NCBI RefSeq assembly: GCF_003576645.1 | Contig: NC_044924.1 | Span: forward strand, 30,529,888-30,593,887 | Direction of reading: 5' to 3' | Source of the DNA: Ipomoea triloba | Taxonomy: Eukaryota; Streptophyta; Magnoliopsida; Solanales; Convolvulaceae | Length of the DNA stretch: 64,000 bases | In this document: in pieces, positions 27,283-37,239 of the stretch | How positions within the stretch are numbered: position 1 is the first letter of the stretch | How the letters are laid out: each line of letters begins with the position of its first letter | The notes under the pieces: model-generated | Seen by the model: the letters and a program-made list of their open reading frames with translations, nothing else | Told to the model about the DNA's origin: nothing | Database searches by the model: none | Program-made: the position numbers and the translations under genes

Positions 27283-27866
27283 TATTATCCCCCACCCCTT
27301 ACTTAGCTTCCAATTCATTAAATTTATTGTCGAAATCCTGTTGTTTGTAATAGTTGTGTCATCAAAATGTAATTATTTTACTTTCAACACAACTATGCTG
27401 AAGATCTTATAGTATTTATTGTGTTTCCGAACATGTTTGCGTCTGTAAAAACTACCCAAATTCTTTCGAGTGACTAGGATTCTTTGGTTGCAGTGTACTG
27501 TGTACTATGTACTTGTAGAATTTCTTATTCTCTTTAGTACCAAAAGACTCTCAATGATTTCTTGATCTGCAGACTGGCATTTGGGCAAAGTTCAGCCAAA
27601 TCAAAGAAAACCATATCTAGTTATGCAGCATTTGTTCCATATAACCACTGCTTATATGCAACGACTTGTGAACATTAACCATGAGATTTCTTATAAAGAG
27701 TCTAACACCTACGTTATATGTAATGATAACTAAAGATTTCTTATAAAGAATGTGTTAAGAGTTTCACATAAGAGAAGATATATGAGTTTATAAGGTTATG
27801 AGTTAAATTAGCGATTGATAGGATTCAATCTTTTTTAAGTGTGATTTTAGCTAAAGTGCATTGTAA
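27283..27866. other. DeSI 3' flank, no gene seen
   Basis: The first 300 bp probably hold the 3' UTR. The remainder has no recognisable feature. Confidence 0.45.
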
Positions 27867-28293
27867 GAACATCCATATCAGTTGGATATTTTACACAATT
27901 TTTTAGGTGAGATGTAGGAGAGATAAAAATAGAAGAGAAAAAGAAAAGCACCTATATCAGTTGAAAATTTTGCACAATTTTTTAGGTGACATGTAAAAGA
28001 AATAAAAATATAAGAGAAAAAGAAAAGAAGAGAAGAGAAGAAAAAAACAATCTGACAATTTTTTTTAAAGGAAAGCAACGTTGTAGCATCAGGGTGACCA
28101 CCAGCTGGCAGCCACTCTGATGCGCTTGCTAGGGCACGAAGTGTGCCTAACATGCAATTCGCTTTATTTTTTTCTTTATTTTTTTCTCTTTTTTTTTTAT
28201 TTAAATTCTCATTTTAAAAAACCTTATTTTGCAGGGAAAAAATTAATTAAAAGCCTTACTTCCCATCCCCAAAAAACACTGGTGTGAATGCTC
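27867..28293. mobile_element. Tourist-like MITE, GAGCATCC family, TAA target site
   Basis: The ends GAACATCCATATCAGTTG and CACTGGTGTGAATGCTC are imperfect inverted repeats, and TAA lies outside both ends. An internal duplicate of the left end begins at about 27948. The middle carries a GC-richer patch (GGTGACCACCAGCTGGCAGC). The same patch type occurs in the 40 kb copy. Confidence 0.7.
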
Positions 28294-28548
28294 TAACCCA
28301 ATTGAATGACCTCGATCCAATCTTAGATTATAACGAAGTTTAACATCTGTCATTAGCTTATATGCATTGAAGACGTGTGAAACATCAATCTAGAGATTTC
28401 TATAAAGAATTAGACTACAAAATCGAGTACAAAATTTTTTTACTGCCTGATCCAGTGGGCAGAAATCTCACCAAACAAGTTTTGGGAAAAAAAAGTGTAA
28501 AATTTACACTTTTGTAGAAACAAATTGGAACAAAATTGCAGTCCACGA

Positions 28549-29985
28549 TCAGCATTGAATCCTACCAATGCGCGACGCCAACTCCTCTTCTCCAGAGCTT
28601 TTCAGATGTTTGATAATATCTTTAACATAATTTGATTTCACCTGAATCCCTTTCTTGATCATTAGGTTAGCAAGTTTCGCGCCTTCCATCAAATGATTAC
28701 CTCGACAGAGCCCATCCAACAGAATTGAATACGTATCCGATTCCATTGAAGATACACATCCTGCTTTCTCAATTCCATCCATCAATTGATATCCATCCAG
28801 AATCCTTCCCTCTGAGCACAGCCATTTTATCATTGTCCCCGAAGACAAGCTGTCAGGCTTCAGCCCGGCAGCCAGCATCCTCCTAAAAACAACCTCTGCC
28901 TCGTTAAGTTTTCCAGTCCGAAACAGTGACAACACGAGAGAACTGTGGCACTCGTCGTTAGAAACACCATTTCCAGCAACTCGATTCACAACCTTATGAG
29001 CCTCCTCGACATGACCATCCACACACAGCCCGTGAATGAGAGTAGAGATCAATACTCTATTCGGCTTACACCCCAAATCCTCCATTCGACCCAAAATAGG
29101 CATTGCCTCTACCGAACAGCCTTTTTCAACAAACCCCTGAATCAGAGTGGTATAGGTAACAACATTTGGTCTACAATCGCCGCCTTCTTTCTCCATTTCC
29201 TCCAACAACTCCATCGCCCTTTCCAGACTCCCAAACCTCAAAATCCCATCAAGAAGCACGGAATACACCACTGTACCGGGCAAGCAACCGTGCCCTCTCA
29301 TCGATTTAACCAACCTGCAAGCCTCCTCCAACCTACCCACCTCACTCAAACCCTTGATCATCATAACATAAGTGGCCATATCAGGGTAAAGATCAATCAA
29401 GCCCATCTCTCTCATCAATCCCATTGCCCCATCTATATCCCCCTTCTCACACAGCAACCTAATCACTCCATTATAAGCAATCATGTCTGGCCTGCAATTA
29501 AAATCCTTCATTTTCCTCAACACCCACAACCCCAAGCCTGCATCTTTAGCCTCTCTACACAAATTAAACACAACCCTAAACATTTTTACACTGACTATGC
29601 ATCCCTCCACCTCATAAGCCTCAAAAGCATCAGTAACGATATTCGGGTTTTCCTTAACTTTCAGCAAGTTACAAGCTTTGTTATACATGTATGTTGAGTG
29701 TCTATAGGAAGGGTGAACCCCGGCCCATATGAAGAATCTGAGACCCATTTGGCGGTTTTCAACTGAAAAGCTTTCCAAAACCCGAGTGACACAAGGGGCA
29801 TCCAATTCGGCTTTGACTAAGTTCAAGGATTTCTCTATGTTGGGTCCGTTTTTCTGCAAATGGGTCATGAATTGTGAAGCAGCTAATGACGAAGACGAAG
29901 CAGTAGAGAAGAGAAGGACGTTGCTAATTCCGAAATTGGGTTTCTTGCAGGTTGAAAAGTGGCGAGAGATTGAGAGAAAATTCAT
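28549..29985 (-). CDS. Mitochondrial P-class PPR protein (At5g47360-like)
   Basis: This is an intronless gene of 478 aa. P-class PPR proteins bind organellar RNA and act in its stability, splicing or translation. Residues 1-35 (MNFLSISRHFSTCKKPNF, then a Ser/Ala-rich stretch) look like a mitochondrial presequence. The body has about ten PPR motifs from residue 95 on, for example MIAYNGVIRLLCEKGDIDGA, MATYVMMIKGLSEVGRLEEA and VVTYTTLIQGFVEKGCSVEA. There is no E or DYW extension, so an editing role is unlikely. Length and phrases such as RHSTYMYNKACNLL and LWVLRKMKDFN fit the At5g47360 group. The 5' end lies only about 110 bp from an HD-Zip gene fragment. An overlapping copy of the 5' two-thirds appears at 30945-31881 but is probably an assembly duplicate. 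Confidence 0.95.
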   Translation of the reverse strand: MNFLSISRHFSTCKKPNFGISNVLLFSTASSSSLAASQFMTHLQKNGPNIEKSLNLVKAELDAPCVTRVLESFSVENRQMGLRFFIWAGVHPSYRHSTYMYNKACNLLKVKENPNIVTDAFEAYEVEGCIVSVKMFRVVFNLCREAKDAGLGLWVLRKMKDFNCRPDMIAYNGVIRLLCEKGDIDGAMGLMREMGLIDLYPDMATYVMMIKGLSEVGRLEEACRLVKSMRGHGCLPGTVVYSVLLDGILRFGSLERAMELLEEMEKEGGDCRPNVVTYTTLIQGFVEKGCSVEAMPILGRMEDLGCKPNRVLISTLIHGLCVDGHVEEAHKVVNRVAGNGVSNDECHSSLVLSLFRTGKLNEAEVVFRRMLAAGLKPDSLSSGTMIKWLCSEGRILDGYQLMDGIEKAGCVSSMESDTYSILLDGLCRGNHLMEGAKLANLMIKKGIQVKSNYVKDIIKHLKSSGEEELASRIGRIQC

Positions 29986-30095
29986 GGTAATTTACAGCGA
30001 AGATAGGCAGAGAATTTGGGGAAAGTGCATAAACCCTAATTTACGATAAAAGTGGAAATGAATATCTTGATCTTACGATAACAAAAAATGGATAA

Positions 30096-30366
30096 CAATG
30101 CTGCTTTTCCAACGTTTCTGAAGGGAATAGAAGTGAACCAGGCTCCAGCGGCGAGGAGGAAGCGGAGCTGTAGTCGCCGAACAGCACGGCGTCGAGCGGG
30201 AGCGATATAGAAGATGAGGAGACAAAGAGGGGTTGCTCTCGGGGAATCAGCGATGAAGAAGACGGCGGAGAAGCTTCCAGAAAGAAGCTCCGCCACAACA
30301 AAGATCAGTCCGCCATTTTCGAAGAGACCTTCAAAGTTCAAAGAACACAACACTCTCAATCCCGTA
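30096..30366 (+). pseudogene. Fragment of HD-Zip II exon 1 (HAT4-like), truncated and frameshifted
   Basis: The plus strand matches the minus-strand exon 1 of the HD-Zip gene at 39047-39505. It starts near the codons for [11 protein letters not shown] (here TTTCTGAAGGGAATAGAAGT), passes the GAAGAAGACGGCGGAGAAGC stretch and ends at CTCAATCCCGTAA, the exon/intron boundary. Internal deletions and a 7-bp duplication (TTCAAAG twice) destroy the frame. Four bases of intron-like sequence (GTAA) follow the exon end, so the source was probably DNA rather than spliced mRNA. It cannot encode a homeodomain. Confidence 0.88.
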
Positions 30367-30943
30367 ATTAGTATGCGTAATAATACCTCCTTTTTTTTTT
30401 TCCCCTAAAAAAGATATATTTACATTAAAACTTTCATATTATATTTTAGTCAATGACATATCCATCATGATTTCCCATACCTTTTGGGAAGGTAATTCCT
30501 GCGCGGACCTCTTTGTAAATATGGGTCAGGAGGCGCAGTGGGGTACGACGATTCTGGACACCCCCGAATGATTTTATTGATCTTTTGCAGCGGGACGCGT
30601 CGAGCTCATCAATTAGTAGACGTTGTTAATTTCTCGGGACCTTTTGGTCCCTCTCTTTCACCAAAAGAAAAATATGACTTGTCATATATGTTGCTGTATA
30701 TAAAAGCATTACCCTCCTTCCAAAGTTTCCCACACGGAATGAATTTGTTATTATAATATATGTGCAATTATACTTTTATACCTTAAGTATATTCTTTAAA
30801 TATTATAAAAAATTATTCATGCATCGCACGGGTAATTGGACAATTATTTGTTATAATTCAAGCAAGAAAAACATCATAAAACATAATCGATCCAACCAAT
30901 TTCATCAATTGCGCTATATAATATTCAATGTTATAATTTATAT
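30367..30943. other. Intergenic stretch, no gene seen
   Basis: A poly-T stretch at 30390 and a GC-richer patch at 30510-30660 have no recognised frame. GCATCGCACGGG at about 30824 resembles the hairpin near the Helitron-like end at 33098. Confidence 0.5.
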
Positions 30944-30944
30944 N

Positions 30945-31881
30945 TCAATACTCTATTCGGCTTACACCCCAAATCCTCCATTCGACCCAAAATAGGCATT
31001 GCCTCTACCGAACAGCCTTTTTCAACAAACCCCTGAATCAGAGTGGTATAGGTAACAACATTTGGTCTACAATCGCCGCCTTCTTTCTCCATTTCCTCCA
31101 ACAACTCCATCGCCCTTTCCAGACTCCCAAACCTCAAAATCCCATCAAGAAGCACGGAATACACCACTGTACCGGGCAAGCAACCGTGCCCTCTCATCGA
31201 TTTAACCAACCTGCAAGCCTCCTCCAACCTACCCACCTCACTCAAACCCTTGATCATCATAACATAAGTGGCCATATCAGGGTAAAGATCAATCAAGCCC
31301 ATCTCTCTCATCAATCCCATTGCCCCATCTATATCCCCCTTCTCACACAGCAACCTAATCACTCCATTATAAGCAATCATGTCTGGCCTGCAATTAAAAT
31401 CCTTCATTTTCCTCAACACCCACAACCCCAAGCCTGCATCTTTAGCCTCTCTACACAAATTAAACACAACCCTAAACATTTTTACACTGACTATGCATCC
31501 CTCCACCTCATAAGCCTCAAAAGCATCAGTAACGATATTCGGGTTTTCCTTAACTTTCAGCAAGTTACAAGCTTTGTTATACATGTATGTTGAGTGTCTA
31601 TAGGAAGGGTGAACCCCGGCCCATATGAAGAATCTGAGACCCATTTGGCGGTTTTCAACTGAAAAGCTTTCCAAAACCCGAGTGACACAAGGGGCATCCA
31701 ATTCGGCTTTGACTAAGTTCAAGGATTTCTCTATGTTGGGTCCGTTTTTCTGCAAATGGGTCATGAATTGTGAAGCAGCTAATGACGAAGACGAAGCAGT
31801 AGAGAAGAGAAGGACGTTGCTAATTCCGAAATTGGGTTTCTTGCAGGTTGAAAAGTGGCGAGAGATTGAGAGAAAATTCAT
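30945..31881 (-). pseudogene. Truncated second copy of the At5g47360-like PPR gene (probable assembly duplicate)
   Basis: The 5' 312 codons are identical to the gene at 28549-29985. The frame breaks at the N at 30944, losing the last third. If real it would be a truncated paralogue. Identity throughout, including non-coding flanks, makes an artefact more likely. Confidence 0.8.
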
Positions 31882-31991
31882 GGTAATTTACAGCGAAGAT
31901 AGGCAGAGAATTTGGGGAAAGTGCATAAACCCTAATTTACGATAAAAGTGGAAATGAATATCTTGATCTTACGATAACAAAAAATGGATAA

Positions 31992-32262
31992 CAATGCTGC
32001 TTTTCCAACGTTTCTGAAGGGAATAGAAGTGAACCAGGCTCCAGCGGCGAGGAGGAAGCGGAGCTGTAGTCGCCGAACAGCACGGCGTCGAGCGGGAGCG
32101 ATATAGAAGATGAGGAGACAAAGAGGGGTTGCTCTCGGGGAATCAGCGATGAAGAAGACGGCGGAGAAGCTTCCAGAAAGAAGCTCCGCCACAACAAAGA
32201 TCAGTCCGCCATTTTCGAAGAGACCTTCAAAGTTCAAAGAACACAACACTCTCAATCCCGTA
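31992..32262 (+). pseudogene. Second copy of the HD-Zip exon 1 fragment (probable assembly duplicate)
   Basis: Identical to 30096-30366 at the 1896-bp offset. It has the same indels, the same 7-bp duplication and the same GTAA end. Confidence 0.8.
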
Positions 32263-32759
32263 ATTAGTATGCGTAATAATACCTCCTTTTTTTTTTTCCC
32301 CTAAAAAAGATATATTTACATTAAAACTTTCATATTATATTTTAGTCAATGACATATCCATCATGATTTCCCATACCTTTTGGGAAGGTAATTCCTGCGC
32401 GGACCTCTTTGTAAATATGGGTCAGGAGGCGCAGTGGGGTACGACGATTCTGGACACCCCCGAATGATTTTATTGATCTTTTGCAGCGGGACGCGTCGAG
32501 CTCATCAATTAGTAGACGTTGTTAATTTCTCGGGACCTTTTGGTCCCTCTCTTTCACCAAAAGAAAAATATGACTTGTCATATATGTTGCTGTATATAAA
32601 AGCATTACCCTCCTTCCAAAGTTTCCCACACGGAATGAATTTGTTATTATAATATATGTGCAATTATACTTTTATACCTTAAGTATATTCTTTAAATATT
32701 ATAAAAAATTATTCATGCATCGCACGGGTAATTGGACAATTATTTGTTATAATTCAAGC

Positions 32760-33060
32760 AAGAAAAACATCATAAAACATAATCGATCCAACCAATTTCA
32801 TCAATTGCGCATCATAAAACATAATCGATCCAACCAATTTCATCAATTGCGCTATATAATATTCAATGTTACCAACCAATTTCATCAATTGCGCTATATA
32901 ATATTCAATGTTATAATCCAATTTCATCAATTGCGCTATATAATATTCAATGTTATAATTTATATAATTGTATATCGCTATATAATATTCAATGTTATAA
33001 TTTATATAATTGTATATTGATATATAATATTCAATGTTATAATTTATATAATTGTATATT
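32760..33060. repeat. Irregular tandem repeat (CAACCAATTTCATCAATTGC units)
   Basis: Four partial units share CCAATTTCATCAATTGCGC and three or more share TATATAATATTCAATGTTAT, in varying lengths. Arrays of this kind are slippage-prone and probably caused the contig break at 30943. Confidence 0.85.
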
Positions 33061-33097
33061 GATCTAAATATTCTTTAAATATTATAACAAATCCATT

Positions 33098-33125
33098 CCG
33101 TGCAACGCACGGGCGAAAATACTAG
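33098..33125 (+). mobile_element. Candidate Helitron 3' terminus (hairpin plus CTAG)
   Basis: The hairpin CCGTGC-AAC-GCACGG is followed nine bases later by CTAG and then T. This matches the known Helitron end rule: a short stem-loop 10-12 nt before CTRR, with insertion before T. A related GCATCGCACGGG lies at 32720. The 5' TC end is not identified; the element could begin near 32713 (about 410 bp) or further left. Confidence 0.55.
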
Positions 33126-33660
33126 TTTTTTTAAAAATATTTACGGAGTTTTTTTTAAAAAAAAAAAAATTCAGTAATGGTATTAATTATTAATAAATTA
33201 AGTAAATTTATTACGAAATACTAAGATAAAATTATATTAACTGAAAAATAGTCAAAATTAAATTCATATAATATTATAAGAAAAAATACTTTAATGTTGT
33301 ATATGATGGGATAATTAAATTAGTACACGGATCTCAAGTCCAACTCAAAGTACTACTACTACAATGATCAAAGAGTTTTATAGTAATTAAGACAATCAAC
33401 AACCAACAACCATGAGTTATTAATCCAAGCACTTAGTCGTTCATTTCATATACGAGCCATTAAATCCGACTATTATTAGCCTAATATATATACTTAGTTA
33501 TTATAAGTTATAACAAGCCATGGATACTCTCAAAATTTGTATTGAACACCTAAAGCAATGCAATCATCCATTTCATTGTTTGTCAATTAACAATTTCAGT
33601 GTATATCAAGATTTTTGTATTAAATCTTCTATATAATGATGCTTCTATTTCTTTCTTTCT
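33126..33660. other. AT-rich intergenic stretch, no gene seen
   Basis: No coding frame or transposon terminus is recognised. Confidence 0.55.
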
Positions 33661-33745
33661 TTCTTCTTCTTCTTCTTCTTCTTCTTCTTCTTCTTCTTCT
33701 TCTTCTTCTTCTTCTTCTTCTTCTTCTTCTTCTTCTTCTTCTTCT
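33661..33745. repeat. CTT microsatellite
   Basis: About 28 uninterrupted TTC/CTT triplets. Confidence 0.95.
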
Positions 33746-33863
33746 TTAAATTAAACTTGTGAATTATTCAATTAGTTCACAGGTATTGATGAATATTAAT
33801 ATTTATGATACTTGTTATAAATCATATCATTTGATGATATACAAATACTTAAAAAAAAAATTA

Positions 33864-34843
33864 GAGAAAATTGCCATTTTAGTCTACTAACTATTAGGGT
33901 CCTCTTAATTGCAGCCCGCGACTTTCAAAAGTGTTAATTGCATACCATGACTATTCAATTTTTGTCAATTTTGGTCACTCCGACCAAATTTTCGGCCAAA
34001 TCTCACCGGAATTCCCCAAACCTAAAAATAACAAGGGCATTTTAGTCATTTCATCACACCCTATACATTTCTTCTTCTCCGGCGAGCTACCATTTTTCTC
34101 CGGCGACCAACTTCGTTGACCATGTTTTGGAGCTAGCCATGTTAGCCAACAACAACAACAACACTCCTTCTTCTTCCTCTGAACCCTTTGCCACTTTCGA
34201 TAGCGGCAACAAGGGTATGTATGCGAGAACGTTGCTAGAGTATGTATGCGAGAACGACAGCAAGGGTTATGGGTGGGCGAACGCAGATCCGGATGCGAAG
34301 GTGGTGTCATTGTCGCCGAAAACGTTGATGGAGTCTGATCGGTATGTATGCGAGATTTGCAACCGGCGGGAGAGGAAGACGCCGTGGATTCGTGAAAGGT
34401 GCAGAACCTGCAGATGCACCGACGGCGGCACAAGGTGCCGTGGATTCGTGGAAGCTGCTGAAGAGGGAGACGCCGGTGGTGCGGAAGAGAGTTTTCGTGT
34501 GCCTAGAGCCGACGTGTCTCAACCACGACCCCTGCCACGTCGGAGAAAAATGAGCACTCGCCGGAGAAGAAGAAATAGGATGTGAAATGACTAAAATGCT
34601 CTCGTTATTTTTAGGTTTAAGAAATTCCGGTGAGATTTGGCCGGTAATTTGACCGGAGTGATCAAAATTGACAAAAATTGAATAGTCAGGATATGCAATT
34701 AACACTTTTGAAAGTCGTGGACTGCAATTAAGAGGACCTCAATAGTTTTTTTTTTTTTTTTTTTTNACCTCAATAGTTTTTTTTTTTTTTTTTTTTGAGT
34801 ACAAGGACACCAATAATTAGTAGACTAAAATGGCAATTTTCTC
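33864..34843. mobile_element. Pack-MULE-type element with long TIRs and 9-bp TSD, carrying IDD gene pieces
   Basis: Inverted arms of about 200 bp begin GAGAAAATTGCCATTTTAGT at 33864 and end with its complement at 34843. The element is flanked by the perfect 9-bp direct repeat AAAAAATTA (33855-33863 and 34844-34852). The right arm carries an extra poly-T block, an N at 34766 and a repeated ACCTCAATAG, probably an assembly artefact. The interior (34080-34560) is GC-rich and derived from a C2H2 IDD gene. No transposase is present. Confidence 0.9.
34138..34553 (+). pseudogene. Captured, rearranged fragment of an IDD14/15/16-like zinc-finger gene
   Basis: The frame from 34139 starts MLANNNNNTPSSSSEPFATF, a typical start of the IDD14-16 group. 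It continues to DPDAKVVSLSPKTLMESDRY and VCEICN, the first half of the first C2H2 finger. The finger's QRDQNL...H...H half is replaced by unrelated basic sequence. After a frame change, 34450-34540 reads WKLLKRETPVVRKRVFVC and EPTCLNHDPCHV, the start of the second finger. It then stops. INDETERMINATE DOMAIN proteins are nuclear regulators of gravitropism and starch metabolism. This copy lacks any complete finger and cannot bind DNA in the normal way. Confidence 0.82.
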
Positions 34844-34852
34844 AAAAAATTA

Positions 34853-35229
34853 TAATGCTTATGTTTCGTCTCACTTGAAGTGACGATATGAGATTTGTAA
34901 ATAGTCTAATAATCTATAGCCTTTTTTTAACCTAACAAGTGGGGTAGGTAAGTATATGGCCGGGGATATTTTGTAATTTATTAAAATTTTAGAATTTTTT
35001 CTGAAGATATTGTCTTTTGTGCAACAGAGGATGAAACCCTTGCATCACTCGTATATTGAAAAAAGGTACAAATAGTCCACTGAACTATTTGAGGAATAAC
35101 AATTAAGTCAACGAATTCGAATAAGTTTCAAATTCATACATGATTTAAAAAAAAAAAAACAATTAGCATTTTTAGAGGGTTAATAACAAGTTCATGCTTA
35201 TTAGGATGGCATGTGTATTTTTTATTTTC

Positions 35230-35269
<40 letters not shown>

Positions 35270-35296
35270 CCTACTAAGCATAAAAAATCCTACTAA
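34853..35296. other. AT-rich intergenic stretch with ATT microsatellite
   Basis: No gene is seen. ATT repeats occur at about 35230-35270. Confidence 0.5.
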
Positions 35297-35633
35297 AAGC
35301 ATCTATAATAGTGGAGTTTTTTGTGGTTTTTGAGTAGTTTTTGTAAGTGTGAATATGAAAGAGAAAATGTAATGGGAGGAAAAAAATAAAACAAATCTGA
35401 TTTAAAAAAAAAAGAGTTAATGTCAGACGCGTCTCACGTGCCCAACACTACACGTGCCCACTGGGCACACTAGTGGCTGTCACGCGAGCCTCGCAGCGAT
35501 TCGACTTTTGATTTCGTGCGTCCTATTACTGTTCCAATAACCCTTTCTTGCAGATGAACCCAATCCTTCCCTCACCTTGTTTCTCTTTGATCCATGTAGA
35601 CATTGTTCTAAAAACCCCAAAATATTGATGCTC
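35297..35633. mobile_element. Tourist-like MITE, GAGCATCC family, TAA target site
   Basis: The ends AAGCATCTATAATAGTG and AATATTGATGCTC are inverted, and TAA lies outside both. The interior has the family's GTCACGCGAGCC-type GC patch. Confidence 0.7.
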
Positions 35634-36159
35634 TAAGCAATTAGCATTTCCTGTCATAATCTAGCTACCCATAATGTGATACAGATGAACCCAATCCTTC
35701 TCTCACCTTTTTTTTTTAAAGTCAAATGCTTAGTAGGGTAATAATAATAATAATAATATTTAAAAAAATTACACATGGCATCATAATCAGCACAAATTTG
35801 TTGTTAACTTGCTAAAAATGCTAATTGCTCTTTTTTCCAGGTTCAAGATGAATTTGGAGCTTATTCAAGTTTGGTGGTTTAATTACTATCCCAAAAATAG
35901 TTCAATGGCCTATTTGTACTTTTTTCCCTCGTATATTTGTTCATTGCCAGGTTGCTCAAGCTTGCTGGGCTCTCTCAAATTTGCAGATCAACTTTGAGAA
36001 TAACATCATCTTCACCGAATAGCTGGTCCGAAACATCAAAACTCTGGAGAAGGATCAATAGGCTCTTCTTCTTCTTCTTCTTCTTTTTTTATTTTTTTAT
36101 TTTTTATTTTTTTATTTTTTTAATGATCTACTGGTATCTTTGGATAGCTAGAAGTGACA

Positions 36160-37235
36160 AGTAATTTTGAATAATATCATCATCTCGCCAAGAGTTATCA
36201 TGAAAAAGCAAAGTCCCATCTACATGCATGGAAGACAACTAATACAGAAGACCTCCAGCATGTTATCTCTGACAATAATTTTATTACTACATGGACAAAG
36301 CCAAGGTAGGGATTCTTAATGTTGATGCAACTATTGATCTTGATAAAGGTGTCATGGGTTTTTTGGTTGGATCATACGTGACCAAGGTGAGAGGAATCCA
36401 CACCCCGAAAGAGGCAAAAGTTCTATCCTTGCGGGATGCTATTATTTGGATGCAAGAACAAAGTCATGAGTTCTTTCAAGTAGGGGTGGATGCGCTCCAA
36501 GTTGTTAATGGTTTACGGGGTAAAGTTCAGGATTCTCATTTTGATTTACTCTTTGATGTCAAACTCATTCTCTTATCTTTACCATATGTTTTTATTAACT
36601 TTGCTAAACGATCTGAATCGGATTGCCCATCTCTTAGTTAGGGAATCCCTTTCCATGTCCGATTGTGGATGACGGTAATAATGTGTTACCGGTATATATT
36701 TGAGTATTATCGAGTATTTGAATAGCGTTGAGTACAGTGTTTTGGTATTTGAGTACGACATTGAGTGCCATGCTCAGTGTACAAGGTGAGTTGAGTGTCG
36801 TTTCATCCAAGTCAAGTGTCCTGTTTCACTACGTGGTCGTGAGTCTTTTTATCCCTTTCAGCTTAGTAACGGAGCATTAATGAGGAGTTGAACGTTGGAC
36901 ATCAATGCCTGAGGAGTTGAACGTTGGGCATCAATGCCTGAGGAGCTGAATGCTGATGAGCTGAACGTTGGTCATCAATGCTGAGGAGCTGAGGAGCCGT
37001 TGAGCATTGATGCTGAGGAGTGAAGTGTTGAACGGTTGGTTGAACGTCCGTTGCCTTGTCTCTGGGTCCTGCCAATGGTTCCGGGTCGAGTGTTGCTAGC
37101 CTGATTACTCTGTCAGTGGAATATAACGTGGATTGATCCTCCACCTCAGTTTATTGTTGATGCTCTGTTGGACGATGCTCATGAATGAATTGCATTCTAT
37201 TTTGTTTTGCAAAAAAAAAAAAAAAAAGAAAAAAA
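36160..37235 (+). pseudogene. LINE 3' end (RNase H part and poly-A tail), interrupted by an insertion
   Basis: Frames at 36291-36675 read LNVDAT, PKEAKVLSLRDAIIWMQ, VDALQVVNGLRG and, after a frameshift, RESLSMSDCG. These are typical of the RVT_3/RNase H tail of plant L1-type LINEs. The terminal phrase resumes at about 37125 (DPPPQFIVDALLDDAHE, then stop), followed by ATTGCATTCTATTTTGTTTT and an A-rich tail at 37210-37240. The 450 bp between (about 36670-37125) is foreign and contains a minisatellite. Confidence 0.78.
36880..37035. repeat. Minisatellite (TGAGGAGTTGAACGTTGGGC units)
   Basis: Four to five diverged units of TGAGGAG(T/C)TGAACGTTGG(G/T)CATCAATGC occur in tandem inside the insertion that splits the LINE tail. 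Confidence 0.75.
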
Positions 37236-37239
37236 AAAG

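Larger units (their letters stand above)
30945..32810. repeat. Apparent 1.87-kb direct duplication of 29049-30914, joined by a single N
   Basis: Starting immediately after the lone N at 30944, the sequence repeats 29049 onward at an offset of 1896 without a difference that I could find. It diverges at 32810, where a short tandem repeat begins. The left contig ends inside that same tandem repeat. Unmerged contig overlap explains this better than a biological duplication. Confidence 0.9.

Noticed and set aside
28945..29697. 250-codon plus-strand frame opposite the PPR gene
   Set aside because: Antisense shadow of a real PPR coding sequence; no domain and low-complexity His/Gln/Pro content typical of such shadows.
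30945..31881. A second functional PPR paralogue
   Set aside because: Identical to the upstream gene including non-coding flanks, starts at an N, and lacks the last third.
34127..34585. 152-codon frame as a genuine IDD zinc-finger gene
   Set aside because: Finger 1 is cut after its cysteines, finger 2 is in another frame, and the locus lies inside a TIR element with target duplication.
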